Shown here: piece by piece, positions 11,683-24,900 of the stretch | Numbering within the stretch: the stretch's first letter is position 1 | Layout: every line of letters starts with the position of its first letter | NCBI RefSeq assembly: GCF_031755915.1 | Contig: NC_083390.1 | Span: 22,035,501-22,099,500 of the forward strand | DNA length: 64,000 nt | Source of the DNA: Ziziphus jujuba | Lineage: Eukaryota; Streptophyta; Magnoliopsida; Rosales; Rhamnaceae | Direction of reading: 5' to 3' | The notes under the pieces: generated by a model | What the model saw: the letters and a program-made list of their open reading frames with translations, nothing else | Told to the model about the DNA's origin: nothing | The model's database searches: none | Made by a program: the position numbers and the translations under genes

Positions 11683-12566
11683 AAGAAGGGTTGACAGTTG
11701 AGAATTGAGCATTGAGAAGAGGAGCTTATTATGTAATGCAGTACCAACTACCAACGACAGAAGTGGAAGCATGTGGGAATGTAAAAAATTTTCCCTTTTT
11801 GTTTTTGAAAACTGTTTTTGTTTCTTATTTGTTGGTGTTTTTGCTTTATAATTTTGAGGTAGTCTATGATTTGAGGGATGTTAATACATGATATAGAAAT
11901 GAGTTTACAAGACTGAAAAAAAGAAATTGTGTTCAGGGCTGAATTATGCAGCAGCCACCAGTTTGTATGTTTGTTTTTTTATCTTATAATAGTTGTTGTA
12001 ATGGTAAAGGATTTAAAGCCCATCCAGCGTTCAATTTTTCTTATGCCCAAAAGCTTTTTTTCTCCTTTTTTTTTTTTGTTTTTTTTTTGTTTTTTTAAGA
12101 TATATTGGGGATGGGAATTCCAATATAGGATCACTGTTAAAGCTGTATTCAGTGTTCTTTGCTGATTTGCCACCCAAATGACAATTTGATCCTCCTCAAC
12201 TTCCTGTCATGTAATACTTGGATATAAAAAAGCACAGAAGAAAAGATGCCCTATATGCCCTAAGTGGGAATTAAGTTCAAGGCAGTCAAAAGCCCACATG
12301 CTTGTCGGCCTTGGACTTGAGCACCGTGCCCATATCCTTTTGGAAGTGGAAAGAGTTTAGTATACAAGTAAAAAACAAAAAGGATTGCTTGCCATTCCGG
12401 AAATACCTTGGAAAGCAAAAGGGCTTACACAAAAGTGATATTTCATAAATTAAATAAATATAATGCAAACAATAAGTTTAAGGACCCTTTTGATGATTCT
12501 TGCACCCCCCCTCCCCTAAACTTATTACAATCCAATAAAATAAATTTCAATAATCCCCAAAAAGAC
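11683..12566. other. Convergent 3' flanks
   Basis: The region between the stop codon of the receptor kinase (+) and that of the first GT14 gene (-). Both 3' UTRs must lie here. T-rich stretches occur around 12056-12100. No extra gene. Confidence 0.6.
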
Positions 12567-15497
12567 CTATCTATTAAATTGCATAAGCTTTGGTGCAAAC
12601 CTTAGCAACCTATCCAAAGTGCTAGGCAAGAACTTCCTAGCAAATAAGAAACAGATATCTGTGCTATTCCCATTGTATATACAACTATTCCCATTATTCC
12701 TCAAACTTTTCAATAGGTCCACTGTCACATCTGTTCTCCAAAACCTAGCAGGGTGAGGACCTCCCTTTGACCAATCAACCCATGTTAAGCTCCTATTTGA
12801 ATTTCCCTCCCAAAATTTGATGCTCACTAAGGTTGGCAAATAATGCTCATCTGAATAGCATGAACCTGTGCAGTACTTTTGGAAAATTGGGAAGTATTTT
12901 GTATCCGAAACGACTTCTACGGCTAGGTTTCGATCCATTTCGAACCATTGGGAACCTTTCCTCCATTGTTGCAATGTGATTTCCGGGAACATATGGAAGT
13001 TGTATCGTCCACGACCAACAGGGCCTGGTTCGTCATAGGCCATGACATAATTCTTGGTTGAGTTCATGAGGTAGGAGTAGATGGTCTGAAAATTGTAAAG
13101 GGGAATGCAAGCTTCAGAGAGAAGAACAAAACGTTGATTTGAAATGTCAAGGAGTGCATTGGCTAGTAGGCGTCGCTCTGCCTCAATCATGTTCACCTTA
13201 CCCCATCCAACTGCCTGTGCATTATTTGAAAAATAAGATGATGAGCAATATTATCAATACGTGTATTGGCTACCAAATACTAAAGAAATGGATTACCTAA
13301 TTCACTTTTGTTGTTCAATTTCCTTAGCCTAACTTTTAAAAATCTACAGTAACTACTACTTTCTAATATGCTTTTTGTTGTGGGTAAATTTTTTATTTTA
13401 TTTTTTTGGTTAATAAATGTTGGAAATTTATTATTATTTTTTAATGTAAAACTCTAAATACTAGCATACCTATTCATTTAAAAAACTATGGACCACCAAC
13501 CCACACCTTGGGGGGTGTTTTGTATAGAAAATGCCTTGAAGCCGAGTCTAAAACACTCGTACGTATATTTTACTGTAACGACTTCCCAATTTCCAATTTC
13601 GTGTTTCCAATGTAATCTATGGTTCTTCATATTTTCCTCACTTTGGTATTTTTGTTCTTTTTTAGATTGATCGACACAGAATTAGTCGTTACATGATTGG
13701 TGGGTGAACCGAACATTCAATCAAATCGTTGCCACCAGTTTTTAAAGATATATAAAAAAGAATTCAAAACAAAATTCTGAATGGATAAGGATTTTAGTTA
13801 TAGAAAGTATATACAAAATAGTAAATGAAAATATAAGGAAAGAAATGCAGCAAAAAGAAATGGAATTCGATGGACTAACTTTTTGATTATAGGTGATGTA
13901 AAGTATTGAGATGCCAAACTAATAATTTTGTGGAACTATTATTCAGTGGTGCATTAATAATTGTTTTAAAGACAAAAGATGGTTTAAGAAAGCAACCAAA
14001 TATCTTTTTTTTTTTTTTTCTTGCTTGTAATAATTGTTTTTAAAAATGAAATTGTTGTTTAGACAATGACCAACATATCTAATCAATTAATGCAATGCGA
14101 AAACGAAAACCAACCAAAACTTAGTGAAGAATCACATATTAATGGTAATTATTAAATGTCACAATCAAAGATATATGCATGGCTAACAGAGAGAATAGTG
14201 ATAATCGAAAACAAGGACGTTTAGTTTAGATTGCTAATTTTGGAGATATGGGAAATTTTTGAGTACCTATATATTTACTTCAAGTAGGTAGTTTGTCCAA
14301 AACAGAGCATGATTTGTCGAAGATATACCTTTATATATATATTTTGTTGTCAGCCAACTGCCATTTAGGTTGCACTTTATAATGTATAACTTCTATATCC
14401 CACAACTCAGAATTATTATATAAAAACAGTGATTTTGGTATTATGTTGTACCCTCAACGACTATCAAGTGTTCTCCCTTATTCAAATTGTTAAAATCCAA
14501 AAATAAAAAGAGGATTTTTTTTTTTTTTCTTCAAGTACTGTTTTGAATGATAGAGTAGTAGAAGCTAATGTAATTGTTCTGTGCTTGTCTCGTCTTATTA
14601 TTATTATCATTGAAACTGCTAGTCTACTTGTATCCTCTGAATAACACTACTAAAATTATTTAATAGCCTTGCATATCATTATATGATAGTATCTTAGTTC
14701 TTAAAAAATTAGAAGTTGACTACACAAATAAACAAAAGAGATTAGATCAAAACATTAGAAATAAATATTTTGGTACTCAAAAAAAAAAAGTTGTAACTTA
14801 TCCTACTTTAATTAACTAAAGTTATAATACACTATGGAACCGAAAAAATAAATAAATAAATAAACATACCAAAATTAAGGCAAAACATGAACCGTTAAGT
14901 ATTTAGTAAAGAAAAAAAACTGACCTTGCTAGGAATTCTTCTTCCATGAAAAACAGGACTTTCAGGCATTGAACCATTGTAAGAAGGATTTGAATGAACG
15001 TATATTGAATAGTAACCTTCATGGCCTTTGAAGAATTTCTCCCAAAGAGGTGCCATGAAAACTGGTCCTCTTGTCAAGAACATGAAAGCAATCTTTGGTA
15101 CTCTGTTGAATGGATATGTAGGAACCCGAGGAACCGCCATTGAAGCTCTCCAAAGCAATTCTTCATCATTCATGTCGTGCATTACATTTGGTGGCTTTAG
15201 AAATTCTTCCAGTCCAATCCGTGGGGTGGTTACATTGGGTTTTTGGGGTTCTACATTTGGCATTATCATTTGGGAAACAGAGGATGATGATGAAGATGGT
15301 GATGATGAAGTTGATAACGAAAATTGGGTAAATTGCAGATTGAATGAGAAGCTTTTCAGATAGAAACTTAGAATGATTCCAACGGTTATACCACAACCAA
15401 AGAGAAGGAAATATGTAAGGAAATTGAGAAGCTGTAATTGGAAATTAAACAGCTTTGAAAGCAAATTCAATGGGTTTTGGTTTTGACTGCTCTTCAT
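12567..15497 (-). CDS. GT14/DUF266 core-2/I-branching-like glycosyltransferase, copy 1
   Basis: Minus-strand exons 15497-14925 and 13214-12567 join in phase 0 (RRIPSK / AVGWGK) to give 406 residues. Type II Golgi protein layout: short cytosolic N-terminus, one membrane helix (about 24-47), a Ser-rich stem, then the DUF266/Branch domain from about residue 132: [20 protein letters not shown], then [80 protein letters not shown]. The family is placed in CAZy GT14 and is thought to modify cell-wall or arabinogalactan glycans, but most members have no proven reaction. Start chosen at M (15497) because upstream in-frame codons are A/T low-complexity. The 1710-bp intron is much longer than in copy 2. 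CT repeats lie upstream at 15961-16051. Tandem partner of the gene at 17517-18879. Confidence 0.92.
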
Positions 15498-15972
15498 CGC
15501 TTTAGACTTTTCAGGCAAGAAAAAGAAAAGAAAAAAAACTTTGAATTTTCTTTTTTTTTTTTTTTTTTTAATCTTATGAAGAAAAAAGATCAATTGGGTT
15601 TTGATCCAAACACTTGTTCGAGAATTTGCAAAAACCAAACTGGGTATTCTCAGAAAATAATAATGGAACTTTGCTAGTATCTAAATGCTATCTATGCACA
15701 TATATATAATATCTATTTGATAAAAACAAAGCGAAAAGATAATTAAAAAAAAAAAAATCAAAATAAAGTTTTTGGTGATGAACTTTTTCTTGGACTTTAC
15801 AACTTAACAAACAAGCTATGATCTTTATGAGAAAGCAAAAGAATCAAAACAAAGAATTCGGAAATATAAACAAATTTACCATGAACTAACCCGAAGCTCT
15901 GTCGTAATGCAGAGGACTTTGCAAAACAAAGAAAAACGATGAAGTTTAACAGAGAAGAATGATAAGACACGG

Positions 15973-16009
<37 letters not shown>

Positions 16010-16019
16010 AATGATAAGA

Positions 16020-16051
<32 letters not shown>

Positions 16052-17516
16052 CGATCCTCCTGAAATTTGTGTGTGAGAAACCAAGAGGCTTTGAACCCAC
16101 AAGCACGTTTCAAATGGTTTATTTTGCTCGCCTCTGTTTTTCAACATGAATGTTATAGGAGTTTTCTTTATATAACTCTTTAAAGCTAAATAGTAACAGT
16201 TTTGTCAATTTTTAACCAGTTGAGAAGCCTATTTTCTCATCTCTTTCTGCTAATTCCAGAAGCTGTTTTCGTGAAAATGAAATCCCATTTGAAAGAACAG
16301 ACAAAATTGACGTTATAATTTTAAAATCAATCTTTATAAGAGGAAAAAAAAAAAAAAAGATTGGAAATAGCAATAAATTCTTTACTTTATGAAAAAGAAA
16401 AGGTTAAAAGCAAAGAAAGATATAAGCCATCTTTTTTAATTGTAAATTAGTTGCTGTCATCTACTGTTACACTTTTTTTTGTAATTATGAACGACATAGA
16501 TGATATCACAGGCGTTATGTCGTGGACTTTGAAATTTATGTTACCCTTTTAAGTTAAAAAGCCGCCAATTATTAATTTTCCATTAGAGAAATGAGAAACG
16601 TTGTTGAGTTTCCGTGTGGGTTACAAAGTTAATTTCTAACCAACCATTCAATTGCTGTTAATTTTCTTATGATCTTAAAAGGTCCAGACATTTTGGAGCA
16701 CAAAAATAAAAATCTTCATTGTGGTTAACTCCCATTGGTTCATAAATAACATGGGTCTTTTTGCAATTTCATTTCCCATGCAGCCAAAAACACTCTTTAT
16801 GTTTGAACTTTTTACCGAAGCAGGCAGCCAATAGAAGCTGTCCATGTATGCATCGAAAAGATTGGCAAATAGTGATAACCAAGTTATTTATTTATTATTA
16901 TTATTATTTTATTTTTTTATATTCTTTATTAACAACATGACTATTACTAAGTTAAAAAAAAAATTAAATATGGTCCATTTCGGTGGCTTTAGTGTCTAAA
17001 GGGATTGGAAACAAGGCGTTTTCTGATTGCCTGTTAGGAGTCAATACATGGTTGCTAAAAGCGTCAAGCACCGCATGGAGGAATTTGGAAGGTTGGTTTT
17101 GGAAGACCCATTCAATGGCTGCACCGTTCTCGTATTGACATGGCACATGTGGCGACACCGCTATTAGCTCCATCAGTTTACACTCTCAATTTCCATGTAA
17201 ACAAGGACAAGACACCCAGGAATATTGAAAACTGCCAAAATGCATTTGGTTTATGACTTTAAAAACAGTAATTTTCAATTCAATTTGAAAAATTTAAGGA
17301 AAAAAATAATGTATATATATATATAGAACAAGAAAGAAAATGGGTTTTTCTAACACTTTTTTTTTTTTTTTTTTTTTTGGTAGTCAAAATGATTATTATT
17401 GCTAAATGCTAGGAACCCAATAAAACAAATAATTTTCTTTCAGTTTTCCTTGTTTCTTATGAATTTTGTATGCTGAAGTAGCAACATGGCCAATCATTGA
17501 ACATCAACTTTAGGTG
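15498..17516. other. Spacer between the two GT14 genes
   Basis: Contains the promoter/leader of GT14 copy 1, with GA/CT microsatellites at 15961-16051, and the 3' flank of GT14 copy 2. Poly(T) at 17359-17379. The 69-codon minus frame at 16964-17173 has fairly complex sequence but no family I recognise, and no paralogue in the window. Confidence 0.55.
15961..16051. repeat. Duplicated (GA)n microsatellite upstream of GT14 copy 1
   Basis: GATAAGACACGGA followed by (GA)n occurs twice (15961-16005 and 16013-16051), separated by ATTATAAT. Both the leader word and the dinucleotide run are duplicated, which indicates a small tandem duplication instead of simple slippage. In the mRNA sense it is a CT tract, 460-550 bp before the start codon. 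Confidence 0.85.
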
Positions 17517-18879
17517 TTAAAAACCAAGCAAATCCTGAGCCATCCTAAGCAAAGGCTCTAGTGTGCTTGGATGAAATTTCCTTGCAAAAAGGAAGCAAAC
17601 CGAACTTATTCGGTCATTGTAAATACAATTGAATCCATGCTTTATCCGATTGAAAAGGGCTTCCGAGATATCATTTCTTACAAACATTGTAGGATGTGGG
17701 CCACCTCTGGACCAATCCACCCATGTGATGCTACTATTAGAGGTCATGTCAGGTGAAATCTTAGTCACTAGAGTTACCAAATAGTGCTCATCCATGTAAC
17801 AAGGAGGCCTGCAATGTTCCTTAAAGATGGGGTAATATGTCTCGTCGGATACTATCTCTAAGGCGAGCTTCCGGTGAACCTCAAACCACTGGGAGCCCTT
17901 GCGCCAATCGGACAATGACACTATTGGCCACATCCTTTTGTTGTACCGGCCACGGCCAGTTTTTCTTGGGTCATCAAATGAGCTGAGGAAGCTGTACTTA
18001 GAGTGTACAAGGTAGTTGTAGACTGTGGTGAAGTTAAATAGAGGAATGCATGTTTCAGATAACAATACAAATCTCTCATTGGAAACATCTAGTAGAGCAT
18101 TTGCTAATAGGCGTCTCTCTGCATCAATCATTGTATTCTTTCCCCATTCAACTGGCTGCAAATTATAGTTTTAAGAAGTTAAAATTTTCACACACAATTA
18201 ACCAAAATATATGGACCTAAATTAACTGTTAATTTAACTGACTTTGGTTGGATATAAAGACTCAAACTGGGAACACACTGGAAGTACTGACCTTGCTTGG
18301 TATCCGACGCTTGTAGAAAACAGAGGATTCGGGTGGCTCATGGATGAATTCTGGTGATGTATGGAGATATATAGAATAGAGGCCTTCATATCCCTTGAAG
18401 AACCTCTCCCAGAGTGGTGCCAAGGGCAGTCTTCCCCTGGTTAAGAACATGAATGCCACCTTTGGTGTTCTGTTATACTGGCACTTGTGGAAATCTGGAA
18501 CCCTTGAGACTTGCCAAAATAGCTCTTTATCACTCATGGAATGCCATAGCTCTTTGGGAGCTTCCCGACATCTCTGCATTGATCTCCGATTCGAAATATT
18601 AAATGGCAGCAAATTAGAAGACAAAGGAAAGCTGTCTTGAAAAGCATTAAGCTGAGAGAAGTAATTAGAGTCCTTTGAGATTATGTACTTTTTCTTGTGA
18701 TAATGAAAAAAGAATACTAAAATGACCACAAAAAGTACCATCCACAGAGAGAGTATGAAGGTGGTGGTGAGGTGAAAATAACTTTCATTTGCCTCTCTTC
18801 TAATGCGTAATGAAAGATTTTTTACAAAGATGGTGATTTTACACTGCTTCATCTCTCTTTTTGAAGACTCACTCTCCAT
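17517..18879 (-). CDS. GT14/DUF266 core-2/I-branching-like glycosyltransferase, copy 2
   Basis: Minus-strand exons 18879-18292 and 18155-17517 join in phase 0 at the same place as copy 1 (RRIPSK / PVEWGK) to give 408 residues. One membrane helix (about residues 38-59, ILSLWMVLFVVILVFFF) follows a basic N-terminus, as in a type II Golgi protein. The DUF266 domain shows [104 protein letters not shown] and FARKFHPSTLEPLL. N-terminal 120 residues share little with copy 1 while the catalytic part is close, so the pair diverged mainly in stem and anchor. Intron only 136 bp. A second in-frame ATG at 18852 is an alternative start. Acceptor sugar unknown. Confidence 0.92.
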
Positions 18880-19954
18880 AAAATGTCTATACCATGCCGG
18901 ACGATGCGAAAGGGTTTGGTTTATAGGGCCCCAAGACGTTTTGATTTGAAGCAACACCACATGAGAAGTGCTGGGTGGGCGTGCAATTTTACAAGCTTTG
19001 AAACGTTATGGCGATTTGGGATATAGACTATGAGGGCAAAAAATTTCACCGTAAACTGAAGGGAGAGTGCGTGAATATCATGTGCTATGTTGAACAGACA
19101 GAGTAATGGGGCTTAGAGCATGAATATCCCCTGTAATCTGCAAGCTTACTCTCTAATCTCTATCAGTTAGAATTTAGCCTCTATCAATCAATGATGAAGC
19201 AGGGTGAAAAGTGAAGGCTAGGCGAGATATGGTATGGGGTTAGCATTTTTCTACCAAATAAAAAAATAACAAAAGGAGAAACAAAAGATAGGCATTTTAA
19301 TTTGGCTTTTATTAGGTATCAAATGTCATATACCACAAAATTAAGAAATAGCCGGATCTCATTACTTTTCCACATTTGACATATTTGTGTACTTAATTTT
19401 TAACAGCTCATGATTTTCCACAACACATTATTATTAACAAGAAATACTTATAACCTTTATTATAATATAACATCATGATATACATTCATAATTATAGCCA
19501 TTTCCGAATACCAACTTTCTGGCAATTTCCTAATTGGTAAAATATACAGAGTAGAATATATAGGTTTCTAATATCAAACCGGTCTTATTTGGAACTAAGC
19601 TTGTCTTTAACACAATATAAAATAGAAAATCCGACCACCACGCCAGCAATAAGTAATTTAGTTCCGCCAAGCTTTTGGTGCTTTAATTCAAACTTGCTAC
19701 TGAGGTATGCCAAAATCCATCGAGATAAGAAATTCAGCCTACATGTTTTCTTGAACTTCTGAATTGAAAAATCCTACACGCATAAATGAAGCAAACTTTT
19801 ATAATTCCTACTAAAACATTAATCATCAATATGTCAAGGATTAAATTACGCAAATATAGAGCTTAATATTCTATAGAACATTGCAATTTCTGAGGGAACA
19901 ACAAGGAAACCAGTCCAACCTAAATTAAGGTAGTTGCTAGTTGGTGAATGGATC
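18880..19954. other. Promoter of GT14 copy 2 and 3' flank of the hydrolase gene
   Basis: Two same-strand (-) genes flank it. No additional frame or RNA gene is visible. Composition is ordinary AT-rich spacer. Confidence 0.55.
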
Positions 19955-21598
19955 TTAGAGAGTAAGCTTTCCTCGATGAGGCTCAAATTTACCAACCTCG
20001 TCAGTGAATGGAACCAAACTGCAATTGAAAGTGTCTAAAGAGAAACCCTGCACACTCCCACATTAATTATTGGAATTTGACTCCTTTTTTTTTTCTTTTT
20101 TTTCTTTTTTGGTGAAATAGAGACTCTAGCAAGAATCATAACAATACATTGTCATGTGGAAATGTTTTTGTATCCATGGAATTAATATTCTCTAAATTTT
20201 TTGAATGCTATATTGAAATATGTATGCTTGGTACAAAATTACTTCATGTAACCTCGAAAAACTTACCTTTGGTAACTTATCTTGCTGGGCAAGATGATCC
20301 ACATGAAGCCTAACATTTGATGCAGCAGGAATCCAAAAGCGATGATCAACTTCAGAATATACATTTGCAACAATGTCAAACAATGTTTGTGCTCCATTTT
20401 CTATTGCTTTCAAAATGGAAGTTTCTCTGCTTCTGCGGTTCCTGAAAATTAAAGACAGATGCATCAGGATTCACCTGATCATCATCTCAACAGAGAAGCA
20501 AGCTTCCATAGTGGATGAATATAAACTTGGTGAGCAAAAACGTTCTTCTCAACCAAGTAATAATATCCATTGTTCCCCAACCATAAACAGCAGAATGAAA
20601 AGGACATGAATATACCATTTTGGAGCTTTAAAGATTATTGATTATTCAGAATAATACCTTCAGCGAAACAACAAGCAAGATCTATTAAAAGGTAATTCAG
20701 CCATGATAAGGACCGAGGGGTGCCAAATCAGTCCAAAAATAGGAAGACTGAATGAACAGCATTACTTGAAAAATTTTAATGAGTCACTTTTCCTAAGATG
20801 ATAGGTTTAATCTTTCCAGACAACTTAGCTATAGAGTGGGAACTGGGAAGCTAGCACTGTGATGAATAGAGAGATAAAGAGTAACTTCTATTTCATACTT
20901 GAGATATGCACAAAGCATGTGCTTTGGCCACAGATTAACTCTGCCATGCATGGGTATCAAAATATGTGGAGAAAGATCCATAAAGTTGTAAGTCGATTTG
21001 AAGTACTCCTGCATAGACATTAGAAGTTTCTGTTACCTAAGATTTCGAGAAATATAGATAACATCTACATGTCCAGATGTGGCAGTGGATCACTTGCCAA
21101 GTCTAACATAATTTATAAATTTAAAACTGAACCATAATCTACTTACAAAAAATTATCAATGAAATGGCTAATTTGGGAATGATGCATCATTGGACTAACT
21201 TATTATTAGTCTACAAGATATTAAATAGAAATGAGACAAATAAGTGTACATTAATTAAGTCTATTTGCAAAGCAGAAAACATTGGTACATTAAGTGTTCA
21301 TTAATTGGGAGAATTTGAATGATCATAACCATAAATAGGATCTACTTACTGTCATATTTCCACCAGAAGTAATGTCTAAAACAGCACTCCCTTGACTGAA
21401 ACAAAGCCGAATAATGTTAGCAGACAAGCTTTGGATAGATAAAAATTGGCAGACCAGGAATAAAACCCAAGTTAATGAACACAGAAAATGAAATTAGAAT
21501 ATCATGGTTTAGAAAGATGGCAAGATTATATCACTCAAACTCTGCACGGTTGCTCTTGTGGTCAATGAAAGTGACTAACCCTTTCATCTTCAGAGTGA

Positions 21599-21669
<71 letters not shown>

Positions 21670-21891
21670 CAACAATGTCTAAAAATTACTTATGAAAAAT
21701 GATTAATTCTTTCATATGCACACACATCCAAAATTCTGAAAACAAAACTTTAACGGAAATATTTTGTCAAGGGAATCATCTTATCTCCAAGTGAGCGAGT
21801 ACAAGGGCTAGAAAAAGAAGTTACATACTTAATGGTGTGACAGCACAAAAAGAACATGCCAGGCCTTATAGTGTTCCTGCAGCCTCAAGCA

Positions 21892-21923
<32 letters not shown>

Positions 21924-24900
21924 TTAAAAGAACCGACTTACATGGCTCAACTCAACTGAGACTTTTACCACTTAATAACAAGGAGGGAATGCTTAGAAAC
22001 TGTAAATTCACATGCAAGTACGTGTACACAAATACACACATATTATGCCTAAAAAAATTTTTTTTTTTTGTGTGTGCGTGTGTGTGTCTGTGTGTTTGTC
22101 ATTGTAAAATATGTCTATAAACATAGCCAACGCAATTTGAAGCATCACTTAAAAATCATATTCAACCAAGATTCTTTTTTCATATAACCATTTTTTTTCT
22201 TTTTCTTTTTCCTTCTAATTCTTGACATAAGTCTCGATGATAATAGAACCAGTTTTAACTCATAGTTTCTGCAGATCATATCACTAGGTACCCTAAGCAT
22301 TGAAGCATCATCTTTAACAGAATCTTACCCCACACAGTGATCACCAACAATTAATGAATGAGTGCTGACATGAAGCAATGCTAAATGTCCATCTGTATGT
22401 CCCTGAATTACAAGGCACTGTTAGATTCCAGACACAACAACATGAAAGTAGGTTGGATATCTATAAACGTTTCAGATTTTAAATGACCGAAGAAATACTT
22501 AGTTATCTCCACAATAACCTTTAAGAAAAACATTTTCCATAAAGCACTGATGCCTATAACTCATTATAGAAGAAATTCATAATACAAGGGCTTAACTCCT
22601 GCTTTTCAGATATAAAATTCACACAAAAGATCTATCTCATCACATAGACAATTCCTGCATCCCCATTAATAAATATATCAAGGGGAAATACCGGAGCAAA
22701 AATGACACTTAATCTCTGACCACCAATGCAAATATCTTCAGATCCAGAAATTGGGGTATAACCGAGAGACCAATCACCTGTAGATTATGACATTACAGGC
22801 ATCGTTCAAATGAAGAACAGAGGAAGAAAGCTATTTATGACACAATATTTAGACTTTAAACAGAGAGAAAGGCAAAGACAAAGACAAAAGAAAGAAATAG
22901 AAAGGGATATTTAAAGCTGAGATAAATGATCACACAACAATCAAACATAACCCGATCTCAATCATTCATTGCAGAAACTATTTCAATCATTAAACTATAC
23001 TGTTACAATCAGAACCTTTTCCAATACGACGCATGGTATTTTCATGTGCCAACAAAGTAGCATCAGGATGGCACTGCTGAACAACTGATAGACCTGGAGT
23101 AAAAATTAAAAAGAGAAAAATAATCTTAATCAGATCTCCAGATAAGTTCAGAATGCAAATATATGAATGGAAAATAAGCAGCTTGAATACTAATCTCTAT
23201 GAGACAAAAGAATTTAAGAAATTTGTACAGGTTGAAGTGGATGTGAAAGTGGTTAACTGAAGATGAACTTCTTTAGTTGCTTACTGATGCTGTGTGTCTA
23301 ACAAAATAAAGTTTACTTTTAAATCTATTTTCATAGATCTTGATCTATTTGCATTTGGTTTTTGGAATTTCTCAGTGTGAGTTGGTGTCCATATCTTATG
23401 TAAAGTTAATTATTATCAAAAAAATAAAATATGCAAAGTTTAATTATAATAAAAAAATAAAGAACAGAGAGCTAGAGATCTAGTCTTATTTGCATTTGGT
23501 TTTTGGAATTTCTCAGTGGGATTTGGTGTCCATATCTTATGCAAAGTTATTATCAAAAAAATAAAATATGCAAAGTTTAATTATTATCAAAAAATAGAAG
23601 AACAGAGAGCTAGAGATCTAGTCTTATTGGATAATCTAAATTCCTGTGATATATATTTAGGGTGCGGAATATCGACTGTAGTTTACCATCCCTAGATTTC
23701 TTAAAAGCCTAAGAGGTTAAGCAGTGGATTCGGCCATATATATAAAATAAAGAGATACACACATTACCACATTTTATTTGACTAACAGAAATTTTAAATC
23801 TTCGATCAGCTGTGTTTCTCCATAAAACTTACCATCTACATGATCACGGTGGTGATGAGTAAGAAAAACGACTAACTTTTTTGGCAAGGTATCAATAATA
23901 CTCTTGAGCTGACCACATAGACAATAATGTCAGTTTTAATTAGAAGAGCACATAACAAACGCAATAATTAGCAATGCACTATCTGTATTATGAGCAAAGG
24001 CACAGGCTAAGGAAAAAATCATCCCAAAGACAAGCTCTTAGGAATTATATCTGCCAGGTTCTAAATTCAAACCCCATTGTTCATAGTTGAAATCAAATTT
24101 CAACTAGATGTTGGCTCATAGAAACCCATAAAGGCATAAAGGTGCTACCAAGTTCAATAAATAAATCCAATATTTAGACTTCAGTTCCAATCCTTATATC
24201 TGTGTATCAAACTGACAGATCATACCTCCTTATGGAATTGAGAGCAACATCCTGGATCCACAATCAATGCATCCCCATGAGCAACAAAATTAATATTCTC
24301 AGAGTAATCTGAGGCTTTATCAGGAGCAAATACAACCAAGTTTGTAGTATCAAAAGGCTTTGCCGTCCTACTTCTCATAGGTACAAGTGTAACACCAGGA
24401 GGATACTCCTGAAAGTAAAAAGAGATATTTACTGCACAAATATCAGCATGTTATATTTCATAGAAACCTTCCATTACTACAAAAACATAGATCTTCAATC
24501 ATAGCATATTGATAAAATTCTAACATGCCCAAACTAGACAATGAATTGATGATCAGAGCAAGATTTTTAGAGTTCATATAAGGAGAGACTAAACTTGGGA
24601 AGCAATCTTTTGGAGTAATGAAAAACCAAAGCTTATTATAAAATAAAATTTAAAAAAAAAAAAATCCTATAAATAAAGTGTAGCTGTGGTGTCCAAAACA
24701 TGGTTTTTTTCGGTTCCAAACCTCGAAACAGATTCTGATTTCAATATGAGAAACCTCATTTTGCAAACCCATGGGTATGACCCAATTTCATGTTGCAACC
24801 CCTGGTCCAAAAATTGTTGGCTTTTCTACGGTAATTCATTCCCTTTTTTCATGAAATTGAAAGGTGCACTGTAATTCGTCCTTAACAACACAGCAAAACT

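Noticed and set aside
16964..17173. 69-codon minus-strand frame of normal complexity between the GT14 genes
   Set aside because: No recognisable domain, no splice context and no paralogue in the window. Could be a relic but nothing supports a gene.
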